The notes under the pieces were generated by a model, which was not told the DNA's origin, did not search any database, and was given only the letters and a program-made list of their open reading frames with translations. Both the position numbers and the translations under genes were made by a program. A DNA stretch of 38,659 bases from an uncultured Eubacteriales bacterium (GTDB lineage: Bacteria; Bacillota; Clostridia; Oscillospirales; Oscillospiraceae): NCBI GenBank assembly GCA_900540635.1, contig UQGU01000022.1, positions 1 through 38,659 of the forward strand, written 5' to 3'. Below, piece by piece: positions 1 through 6,598 of the stretch; within the stretch, counting starts at the first letter, position 1, and the number at the start of each line of letters is the position of its first letter.

Positions 1-2
1 CC

Positions 3-42
3 AAAAAAGGAAGCGATCCCCAGAGGGGATTGCTTCCTTTTT
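3..42. terminator. Intrinsic terminator of an upstream gene
   Basis: An inverted repeat (GGAAGC.ATCCCC with GGGGAT.GCTTCC, loop AGA) is flanked by an A-run on the left and TTTTT on the right. It could work in both directions and probably ends a gene lying left of the window. Confidence 0.8.
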
Positions 43-52
43 GTGCAATGAA

Positions 53-154
53 GAGAGAGGGTGCTCGAACCCATTCAATCGGCAGCCCAGTGGGCTGCCG
101 GTAAACGCCGGCTAGACGGCGTTTACACCATAGTATCCTCGAGTCCCCTCTCTC
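53..154. other. Structured repeat element, three-way-junction fold
   Basis: The outer arms 53-68 and 139-154 pair over 16 positions with one mismatch and one G-T wobble. Inside are two perfect 9-bp hairpins that abut each other, at 80-100 (loop AGT) and 101-126 (8-nt loop). Together these give a compact three-way junction. The right end (TCGAGTCCCCTCTCTC, then GCACCA at 155-160) resembles a tRNA T-loop plus acceptor end, and the left arm read on the minus strand resembles one too. No anticodon, D-arm or intact T-stem exists, so this is not a tRNA gene. A partial second copy lies at 207-240. Transcription and function are unknown; a mobile palindromic repeat or a small structured RNA are both possible. 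Confidence 0.5.
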
Positions 155-159
155 GCACC

Positions 160-194
160 AAAAAGAGGCTGCCCTGTTGGGCGGCCTCTTTTTT
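160..194 (+). terminator. Intrinsic terminator after the structured element
   Basis: The stem AAAAGAGGC-TGCCC pairs with GGGCG-GCCTCTTTT around a TGTT loop and is followed by a T-run. It directly abuts the structured element, as expected for the end of a short transcript, and is A/T-flanked on both sides. Confidence 0.75.
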
Positions 195-206
195 GCTGCG
201 AAAGTA

Positions 207-240
207 GAGAGGAAACCCGAACCCGTTCAATCGGCATCCC
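207..240. repeat. Truncated second copy of the 53-154 element
   Basis: Positions 218-240 match positions 66-88 at 21 of 23 bases. The shared core is CGAACCC, one variable base, then TTCAATCGGCA, another variable base and CCC. An AGAGAGG tract precedes both copies. The right half of the element (inner hairpins and closing arm) is missing here. Confidence 0.6.
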
Positions 241-263
241 GGCATATTGTACCCATGGCTTTG

Positions 264-308
264 AAAAGCGCCCTGCTGCGGAGTAATTTCTGCGGCAGGG
301 CGCTTTTT
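264..308 (+). terminator. Strong intrinsic terminator upstream of the transporter operon
   Basis: AAAAGCGCCCTGC (264-276) pairs with GCAGGGCGC (295-303), followed by TTTTT. It is the third terminator within 310 bp and insulates the following operon from upstream transcription. No gene is visible in 1-379. Confidence 0.85.
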
Positions 309-311
309 GCC

Positions 312-344
312 TTAGAGACCGTTTAGAGATGGGGCGGCTATACT
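312..344 (+). promoter_or_regulatory. Promoter with two TTAGAG boxes, 11 bp apart (putative response-regulator operator)
   Basis: TTAGAG occurs at 312-317 and 323-328, start-to-start 11 bp, the helical spacing typical of direct repeats bound by OmpR/PhoB-type regulators. The second box starts exactly 16 bp before the -10 TATACT (339-344) and so occupies the -35 region; no good -35 hexamer is present, as in activator-dependent promoters. The same layout recurs at 6496-6550. The likely regulator is the response regulator at 4574-5254, which would then control its own operon. Confidence 0.7.
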
Positions 345-379
345 GATGCTCAAATCCTGTGTCAGAAAGAAGGAGCGCT

Positions 380-1225
380 GTGAAAGGTCGAAAAAGATAT
401 GTGCCATGGGCCTTCCTGCTGCCAAATTTGCTGGGAGTGGCTGTTTTTGCGCTGTTTCCCATGCTGGAAGTGCTCTTTGGGGCCTTTCGGTCTGGGGTTG
501 GCGGCAGATGGGTGGGCTTGCAGAATTTCCGCATGGTGCTGGAAAACCGCGCGTTCCGTCTGGCGGCCCGGAATACGGGAGAATTTATGCTGGTGTGCAT
601 TCCGCTGCTGCTGATGCTTTCTTTGCTGCTGGCTTTGGGGCTCAGGCGGGTCTGGGGCGGGCGGCAGCTGCGCAGCGCGTTTTTGCTGCCTATGGCGGTT
701 CCGGCGGCCTCTGTGGTGCTGGTGTGGAAGCTCTTTTTCCATCAGAACGGGCTGCTGAACGGGGCACTCCAAAGCCTTGACCTGCAGGGCGTGAACTGGA
801 TGGGCTCCGGGGCCTCCTTCTGGGTGCTGATCATCAGCTATCTCTGGAAAAATCTGGGCTATACCGTGGTGCTCTGGACGGCTGCGCTGGGAGCGATTCC
901 AGGAAGTATCTATGAGGCGGCACAGATCGATGGAGCCAATTCACTGCAATGCTTTCTCCATATGACATTGCCGAATTTAAAAACCAGCGCGTATTCCATT
1001 GCGGTGTTGTCTCTTCTGAATTCCTTCAAGGTGTTCCGGGAGGCCTGGCTGGTGGCGGGGGACTATCCCCAGGAGCGGATGTATCTGGTGCAGCACCTGT
1101 ATAACAATTGGTTCCGGGAGCTGGACTATGACAAAATCGCGGCGGCCTCTGTGCTGGTCAGCTGCGTTGTGCTGGGGCTGATCGCCCTGCTGGGGCGGGG
1201 CTGGGACCGGGAGGAACAGACATGA
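380..1225 (+). CDS. ABC transporter permease, MalF/UgpA-type (sugar family)
   Basis: A multi-pass inner-membrane permease of about 281 residues. It starts with a hydrophobic segment (residues 9-33) and carries the binding-protein-dependent EAA loop at residues 179-200 (EAA..DGA, then the closing LP), where an ABC ATPase would dock. The GTG at 380 is chosen because AAGGAG at 370-375 precedes it; an in-frame GTG at 359 has no ribosome site. It is first gene of the operon and overlaps the next permease by 4 bp. The pair resembles the carbohydrate-uptake permeases MalF/MalG or UgpA/UgpE. The substrate is unknown, and the exporter-like genes downstream argue against a plain sugar importer. Confidence 0.85.
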   Translation: MKGRKRYVPWAFLLPNLLGVAVFALFPMLEVLFGAFRSGVGGRWVGLQNFRMVLENRAFRLAARNTGEFMLVCIPLLLMLSLLLALGLRRVWGGRQLRSAFLLPMAVPAASVVLVWKLFFHQNGLLNGALQSLDLQGVNWMGSGASFWVLIISYLWKNLGYTVVLWTAALGAIPGSIYEAAQIDGANSLQCFLHMTLPNLKTSAYSIAVLSLLNSFKVFREAWLVAGDYPQERMYLVQHLYNNWFRELDYDKIAAASVLVSCVVLGLIALLGRGWDREEQT

Positions 1226-2055
1226 AGCGAAAGCTGCTGTGGATATTGCTAGGGCTGCTGGCGCTGGGAATGCTGCTGCCAATCTGGATCGCGGTGACAG
1301 GGGCCTTTTCGTCGCAATGGGAGCTGACGGAGAATCTGCGCCCGGTTCTGGGCAACGGCCAGGGGCTGGCCGGATGGACGCTGCTGCCGAAGAGCCCAAC
1401 GTTGCGCGCTCTTGTGGAGGTGCTGCTGGACAGTCCGGGATTTTTTGCCATGTTTTGGAATTCCGTTGCAATCACTGCGGGAATCCTTTTGGGGCAGTGC
1501 GTGCTTGCGGTCCCGGCTGCCTGGGCGCTGGCCAAGTTTCGGCTGCCCAGGGGCCTGGGCAATCTCTATATGGTGCTGATGCTGCTGCCCTTTCAGGTGC
1601 TCATGTATCCGGAATACCTGGTACTGCGCTCTCTTGGCTTGCTGGATACCCTTTGGGCAGTGATCCTGCCCGGAATTTTCTCCGCCTATCCCGTCTTCCT
1701 GCTTACAAGGTTCTTTGCGGCAATTCCGGAGGAAATTCTGGAGGCGGCACGACTGGACGGGGCAGGGGAATGGCAGATCTTTTTCCACATTGCGCTGCCT
1801 ATGGGGCTGCCGGGCCTGCTGAGCGTGGGGATTTTGAGCTTTCTGGATGCCTGGAATCTGATTGAGCAGCCCATGACCTTTTTGAAGAGCCAGGCTCTTT
1901 GGCCGCTGTCCCTTTTCCTGCCGGAAACGACCTTGGCGGATGTGGGACTGGGCTTTGCCGCGGCGCTGTTGATGCTGATTCCGGCGCTGCTGCTGTTTGG
2001 ACTGTGCCAGGATGCATTGGAGCAGGGAATTGCTCTGTCAGGAGGAAAAGAATGA
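1222..2055 (+). CDS. ABC transporter permease, MalG/UgpE-type
   Basis: A 277-residue partner of the preceding permease. The N-terminal membrane helix is at residues 5-28, with further helices near 82-105, 113-135, 141-165, 195-215 and 240-262. The EAA motif sits at residues 174-195 (EAARLDGA, closing LP), the ATPase-contact loop of the MalG family. The ATG lies inside the last codons of the upstream gene (ATGA overlap), which implies translational coupling. The next gene starts with another ATGA overlap at 2052. No MalK/MsmX-type ATPase is encoded nearby, so if active it must borrow one from elsewhere in the genome, as many Firmicutes sugar transporters do. Confidence 0.85.
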   Translation: MKRKLLWILLGLLALGMLLPIWIAVTGAFSSQWELTENLRPVLGNGQGLAGWTLLPKSPTLRALVEVLLDSPGFFAMFWNSVAITAGILLGQCVLAVPAAWALAKFRLPRGLGNLYMVLMLLPFQVLMYPEYLVLRSLGLLDTLWAVILPGIFSAYPVFLLTRFFAAIPEEILEAARLDGAGEWQIFFHIALPMGLPGLLSVGILSFLDAWNLIEQPMTFLKSQALWPLSLFLPETTLADVGLGFAAALLMLIPALLLFGLCQDALEQGIALSGGKE

Positions 2056-3662
2056 TGGAAAAGAAAACACTTTGGAAGGCACTCGGAATTTTCTTCGGGG
2101 TCATGGTGCTGTTCACGCTGCTGTCCCGGGCGGTTTATCAGCATGGCACGGCGGTTGTGCAGACGGCTTCCCCGACGGGCGGCACCATAAATCATACGGT
2201 ACGCTTGCAGGGGAAAACGACCCAGAAACAGGCGCTTGCGGTGACCACGCTGCCGGGGCTTCGTATTGGGGCGGTTTTGGTATCGGAAGGGGAGCAGGTT
2301 CAGGCGGGGGATGTGCTGTTTTGCCTGGATATGGACTACCTGGAGGAAAAGATCACGCAGCAAAGCCAGGAGGTGCGAAAGCAGCAGCTTTCGGTGCAGG
2401 ATGCCTGGAGCCAAAGCAATGCCCAGGCCCGGCAGCGGGCCAATGCAAAAAATCAGGCGGAGGAGAACTACAATGCCGCCGTTTTCAGCGCAGAACAGAA
2501 GCGCAATCAGGCAAGAACTGCCCTTGAGCAGGCCCAGAAGCAGCTGGAGGATTTCTATGCCGGTGTCTCCGGGGACAGCGAAAAGAAGCAGGCCCTGGAG
2601 GCGGCTGTCCGGGAAGCCGAGGCGGGACGGACAGCTGCCCAGGGCGCTCTGGATGCATTGATGCAGGAACGGCAGACGGCCATAGATCAGGCCATCGCCC
2701 AGGCAGATTCCGGGGAAGCGCCCCTGACGCAAGAGGAGAGAGCGGCAATCGAAGCCCAGATAGAGGCAAATTACGCCCCAACCCTTGCAGAGGCGCAGAC
2801 GGCCCTGACCCAGGCCCAGGCGGCAGAGGAGCAGGCAAAGCAGGCCTTGGCAGACTTTACACCGGGAGAGCAGCACTCTGAACAGGAGCTGAAGGATGCT
2901 CTGGCACTGGCGCAGAGCAATCTTGAGCAGGCCCAGGCCCAGCTGGAAGACACTCTGCGCACCTATGGCCAGGCGCTGGAAACGGCCTCTCTGCCGGAAA
3001 GCACCGGCAGCGGTGCCCAGATTGGTCAGATCACCTATGAACAGCTGCGCGCCCAGCTGGAGAAGCTGGAAGCGCTTCGCGATTCCGGTGGAGAAGTCCT
3101 CGCTCCGGCGGACGGTGTTGTTACCGCCTGCTATGTCTGCACCGGCCAGATGACTTCGGAAACCACGGCGCTGCTTCTGGCGGACAGCAGCCAGGGCTGG
3201 CGGTTTACCGCAGAGGTGACCCGGGAGCAGAGCAAGTACATCGGCACAGGCGACAAGGTGCAGCTGCGTCTGGAAAGCAGCGGAAAGGAATATAAGGATC
3301 TTCCCGTCGTCGCCTTTTCTCCCAAGGACGATGGCGGCACGCTGACGGTGGAGCTTCCGGCGGCGGACATTCCCCTCGGGGCCGGGATGGAGCTGAGCTT
3401 CACCAGGAAATCCCAGGCCTACAGGTGCTGTGTGCCCCTCTCTGCCCTGCATATGGATGCTCAGAACCGGGCCTATGTGCTGACGCTGGAAGAGGTGGAC
3501 ACGGTTTTGGGAAAGCAGCTCAGAGCCGCCAAGACCTCGGTGACGGTGCTGGACAAAAACGAAACCACCGCAGCGCTGGAAGCGGGCGACATTGGAGACC
3601 GGCAGGTGATCATCGGTGGGGACCGGGCGGTGGACAGCGGAAGTCGGGTGCGGGTGGAATGA
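2052..3662 (+). CDS. HlyD/MFP-family efflux adaptor subunit
   Basis: A membrane-anchored adaptor of 536 residues. Order: one transmembrane helix (8-28), a beta-barrel/lipoyl half (residues about 45-92, motif SEGEQVQAGDVLF), a very long Gln/Ala/Glu-rich coiled coil (about 98-345), the second lipoyl half (about 350-375, APADGVV) and a C-terminal barrel region. This is the standard order of periplasmic/extracytoplasmic adaptors that work with MacB- or RND-type exporters. AGGAGG at 2040-2045 precedes the ATG at 2052, which overlaps the upstream stop. The next ATG at 3659 overlaps its own stop, so it is cotranslated with the MacB-like protein, a plausible partner. Finding an export adaptor inside an operon of import-type permeases is unusual. 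Confidence 0.85.
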   Translation: MMEKKTLWKALGIFFGVMVLFTLLSRAVYQHGTAVVQTASPTGGTINHTVRLQGKTTQKQALAVTTLPGLRIGAVLVSEGEQVQAGDVLFCLDMDYLEEKITQQSQEVRKQQLSVQDAWSQSNAQARQRANAKNQAEENYNAAVFSAEQKRNQARTALEQAQKQLEDFYAGVSGDSEKKQALEAAVREAEAGRTAAQGALDALMQERQTAIDQAIAQADSGEAPLTQEERAAIEAQIEANYAPTLAEAQTALTQAQAAEEQAKQALADFTPGEQHSEQELKDALALAQSNLEQAQAQLEDTLRTYGQALETASLPESTGSGAQIGQITYEQLRAQLEKLEALRDSGGEVLAPADGVVTACYVCTGQMTSETTALLLADSSQGWRFTAEVTREQSKYIGTGDKVQLRLESSGKEYKDLPVVAFSPKDDGGTLTVELPAADIPLGAGMELSFTRKSQAYRCCVPLSALHMDAQNRAYVLTLEEVDTVLGKQLRAAKTSVTVLDKNETTAALEAGDIGDRQVIIGGDRAVDSGSRVRVE

Positions 3663-4570
3663 GACGACTTTTTCTTATACTGGCCGCGCTGCTCTGCGCA
3701 GCGGCCTTTGCCTTTGCCTCGCTGGCACAGAAGCGGGGCAGCGGGATTTTTTTGCAGCTGGAAACGCCCATTTCTGCCACTCAGGCGGCGCAGCTTTCGG
3801 CCCAGGAGGCGGAAGAGGCGCAAAGCGTCGGCTTTTGCTTCTATACCATCCTGGAAGGGCAGCGCTTGACCTGCCCGGACACCGGGCAGACGGCAGAGGT
3901 GACGGTTGTGCCTGTTTATGGAAACGGAAGCTTGCTGGGGGCGGATGCCCTTTCCTGGGCAAAGGGCTGCGTTCTGGACGCCGACACAGCCCAGGCCCTT
4001 TTTGGTACGGATGCCGTGGGCGGCCAGCAGGTGGTACTGGGGGATGAAACCCTTCCGGTTTTGGCGGCTGGCCCTGCTTTGACGCCCGTTGCCCTGATTT
4101 CTGCCGAACAGGAAACCCGCCTCGACCGGTGCGTCCTCGCCGGGTGGGACGGAAACGGCGGGCAGACGGCGGAACAATTCCTGTTTCGCCACGGACTTTC
4201 CGGGGAAATCCTGAATTTTTATCCCCTGCTTGTATTCGTCAGAAATTTCTGCCTGCTGCCGCTGTGGGTGCTGCTGCTGTCTCTGAGCCGCCTGGCCGGG
4301 AAGCGGGCAAGGTGGCTCGGCTGGCTGGTGGGTCTGGCGGGAGTGGTTTTGCTGGGCAAGTGGGTGATCGTCCCGGAGGACGCCATTCCCTCGGTCTGGT
4401 CGGATTTTTCCTTCTGGGGGCATTGGCTCCGGGCGCAAAAAGAGAATCTATTGTCCATTTTTGCCTGGGCTCCGGTGGAGCGGGCATTGCAAATGGAGCA
4501 GAATATGATAAAATCGGTATTGTGCGCCATGGCCGGAACCCTTGCGGCGGTCATTGGCGGAAGGAGGTAG
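3659..4570 (+). CDS. Small membrane protein with MacB periplasmic-core-like domain
   Basis: 303 residues. One N-terminal helix (3-22) is followed by an extracytoplasmic region of about 160 residues and then helices near 188-210, 218-237 and 284-300. The stretch at 85-140 (YGNGSLLGADAL, later ALFGTDAVGGQQVVLGDETLPVLA) resembles the MacB_PCD fold that precedes FtsX domains in MacB-type permeases, but the region is short and no FtsX consensus is evident. It overlaps the adaptor gene by 4 bp and stops 3 bp before the response regulator. I infer an exporter subunit partnering the HlyD-like protein. No ATPase domain is present. The family call is tentative. Confidence 0.55.
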   Translation: MRRLFLILAALLCAAAFAFASLAQKRGSGIFLQLETPISATQAAQLSAQEAEEAQSVGFCFYTILEGQRLTCPDTGQTAEVTVVPVYGNGSLLGADALSWAKGCVLDADTAQALFGTDAVGGQQVVLGDETLPVLAAGPALTPVALISAEQETRLDRCVLAGWDGNGGQTAEQFLFRHGLSGEILNFYPLLVFVRNFCLLPLWVLLLSLSRLAGKRARWLGWLVGLAGVVLLGKWVIVPEDAIPSVWSDFSFWGHWLRAQKENLLSIFAWAPVERALQMEQNMIKSVLCAMAGTLAAVIGGRR

Positions 4571-4573
4571 GGT

Positions 4574-5254
4574 ATGCGCTTGCTGCTGATTGAGGATGAT
4601 GAAAGCCTGTGCCTGTCGCTGAGCTATCAGCTGCGGCAGGATGGCTTTGCGCCGGAAACTTGCCATGATGGAGAGGAAGGCCTGCTCTGGGCACGGCAGC
4701 AGGGCTACGACCTGATTTTGCTGGACCGTATGCTGCCCGGCATGGATGGGCTGACCCTGCTGCGGCAGCTGCGGCGGGAGGGCATTCATACGCCCGTCAT
4801 TTTCCTGACGGCCTTGGGCCAGCTCAGCGACAAAACCGGCGGCCTGGATGCCGGTGCGGATGACTATATTGTGAAGCCCTTTGCCTATGACGAGCTTTTA
4901 GCCAGAATTCGCTGCGTTTTGCGCAGACCTGCGGTGCTTTCGGGGGGCGATTTACTGCGCTATGGGGACGTAACCTATGACCCCGGCAGTCTGACTTTGC
5001 GCCGGGGAACGGCTTCCACGGCGCTATCCAAGCGCCTGGGGGATTTGCTGGAGCTGTTTTTGCGCAATCCCGGCCAGACTCTGCCCCGGCAGACCATTCT
5101 GCTGCGGGTATGGGGAATGGAGACAGAGGTGGAGGACGGCAATCTGGATAACTATACCTATTTTCTCCGGCGCAGCCTGCGCAAGGTTGGAAGCACCCTG
5201 CGTCTGACGACGGTGCGGGGGATCGGCTACCGATTGGAGGAGGGGAATACGTGA
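4574..5254 (+). CDS. OmpR/PhoB-family response regulator
   Basis: 226 residues. The receiver domain (about 2-115) has acidic residues D8-D9, phospho-acceptor D51 (LLDRMLPGMDG), and the conserved T of FLTA and K of IVKPF. A winged-helix Trans_reg_C domain follows (about 128-224) and ends in the usual TVRGIGYRL. AAGGAGG at 4561-4567 gives a clear start. The kinase gene overlaps the stop by GTGA. It most likely binds the 11-bp-spaced TTAGAG repeats at 312-328 and 6496-6534, activating its own operon and the lipoprotein gene; that link is inferred from spacing and location. Confidence 0.92.
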   Translation: MRLLLIEDDESLCLSLSYQLRQDGFAPETCHDGEEGLLWARQQGYDLILLDRMLPGMDGLTLLRQLRREGIHTPVIFLTALGQLSDKTGGLDAGADDYIVKPFAYDELLARIRCVLRRPAVLSGGDLLRYGDVTYDPGSLTLRRGTASTALSKRLGDLLELFLRNPGQTLPRQTILLRVWGMETEVEDGNLDNYTYFLRRSLRKVGSTLRLTTVRGIGYRLEEGNT

Positions 5255-6510
5255 AGAGACTCCGTATAAAGCTGACGGCCTTTAATACGCTGATCACCGG
5301 CACGATCCTGCTATGCCTGACTGCGCTGTGCCTGGGCATTTCAGAGGAAAGCGGGCGGGCAGAAGCTTTCCAGAATTTTGGCACCCAGCTTGCCACAGCT
5401 GCAACATATTTGCAGGGGCAGGAGCGGGTGCGTATGCAGTGGTTTTCCCAGTTGGAGTCTGCGGGGAATCTCCATGCCGCGGTGACGGATGGGGGTTACC
5501 CGCTGTTTTCCGTGGGCTTTGACCCGGAGCGCACCGGCAGCGCCGCGGATATGGCCAGGGTCATCGCCGCCCGGGAATACGGAATGCCCAAAGGCAACCA
5601 GAGCTTTTCATGCGTCTTTTCCATGACGGCAGAGGACGGTACGGATTATTTTGCGGCGGTAGCCAAAATTCCGAAGGGGGACAGCGCCCTGGAGCTGACG
5701 CTGCTGCGGCCCCTGGAGGATCTGGAGCAGCGGTTTGTGCGCCAGCGATTGCGTGTTGGCCTGGGTGCCGCAGTGGCGGTGGGGCTTCTGGGGACCTTCT
5801 CCTGGGGCTTCACGGGCCGGGTGCTGCGTCCTGTGGCAGAGAGCAGACAGCGGCAGAACCGGTTTATTGCCGCGGCCTCTCATGAGCTGCGCACGCCGTT
5901 GACGTCCATCCTCTCGGCCGCCGCCGCCATGGAGCGGGCGGAAGGGGCGGACAGGGAAACCTTCTCCCAGGTCATTGCCCGGGAGGGGCGCCGCATGGGG
6001 CAGCTGATCGAGGATATGCTGGCCCTGGCCAGTGCCGACAGCGGCGGGTGGCAGATGCACAAGCGCCCAGTGGAGCCGGATATGCTGCTTCTGGAATGCT
6101 ATGAAACCTTTGCGCCCCAGGCTCGGGAGCGGGGGCTTGGGCTGCGTCTGCTTCTGCCGGAGGAGACGCCGAAAATAACGGCGGACCCGGACAGAATTAG
6201 CCAGGCGCTCTCCATCCTTATGGACAATGCTTTGAGCTATACGCCGTCCCCGGGGACCGTCACGCTGGGGTTGCAAACTGTCGGCAGAAAGCTGCGCATC
6301 TTTGTGGCGGATACCGGCCCCGGCGTGCCGGACGGGGAGAAGAAGCAGATATTCCAGCGGTTCCACCGCAGCGAGACGGCCCGCACGGACCGAAACCATT
6401 TCGGCCTGGGTCTGAGCATTGCCGCAGAAATTGCGGCTGCCCATCAGGGAAGACTCTGGGTGGAGGACAACCCGGGGAGCGGCGCGGTATTTATCTTAGA
6501 GCTTCCTTAG
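5251..6510 (+). CDS. Sensor histidine kinase
   Basis: 419 residues, GTG start overlapping the regulator stop. Helices at about 11-30 and 169-188 bracket an extracytoplasmic sensor region of about 140 residues of no recognised family. The HisKA box contains H211 (ASHELRTPLTS). The N box (MDNALSYTPSPGT), G1 (DTGPGVP), F (FQRFHRS) and G2 (GLGLSI) follow, so the kinase looks complete. Little or no HAMP linker separates the second helix from HisKA, shorter than usual. The signal is unknown; envelope stress or the transporter substrate is reasonable given the operon. The stop region already overlaps the operator of the next gene (first TTAGAG at 6496). Confidence 0.9.
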   Translation: MKRLRIKLTAFNTLITGTILLCLTALCLGISEESGRAEAFQNFGTQLATAATYLQGQERVRMQWFSQLESAGNLHAAVTDGGYPLFSVGFDPERTGSAADMARVIAAREYGMPKGNQSFSCVFSMTAEDGTDYFAAVAKIPKGDSALELTLLRPLEDLEQRFVRQRLRVGLGAAVAVGLLGTFSWGFTGRVLRPVAESRQRQNRFIAAASHELRTPLTSILSAAAAMERAEGADRETFSQVIAREGRRMGQLIEDMLALASADSGGWQMHKRPVEPDMLLLECYETFAPQARERGLGLRLLLPEETPKITADPDRISQALSILMDNALSYTPSPGTVTLGLQTVGRKLRIFVADTGPGVPDGEKKQIFQRFHRSETARTDRNHFGLGLSIAAEIAAAHQGRLWVEDNPGSGAVFILELP

Positions 6511-6550
6511 AGCAAACCTGGAGGTGCTTTAGAGAAAGCGCTGCTATGCT
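6496..6550 (+). promoter_or_regulatory. Promoter with TTAGAG repeats on an 11-bp grid
   Basis: TTAGAG occurs at 6496, 6507 and 6529; the empty grid slot at 6518 holds a 4/6 match (CTGGAG). Four units therefore lie at exact 11-bp steps. The last box starts 16 bp before the -10 TATGCT (6545-6550), identical to the arrangement at 312-344. The bases from the last box to the -10 are also similar at both sites. This is the strongest sign that both transcripts belong to one regulon of the adjacent two-component system. Confidence 0.75.
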
Positions 6551-6598
6551 TATCCCATCGCCGGCGGGATAAGCTGTTGGCGGAAAGGAGAAAATACA

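Noticed and set aside
53..160. tRNA gene with CCA end
   Set aside because: The 3' end looks tRNA-like, but there is no D-arm, anticodon arm or proper T-stem; the fold is a three-way junction instead.
1686..3452. 588-codon minus-strand frame opposite the permease/adaptor genes
   Set aside because: Leu/Arg/Gly-rich shadow of the coiled-coil coding region; plus-strand genes overlap and are coupled.
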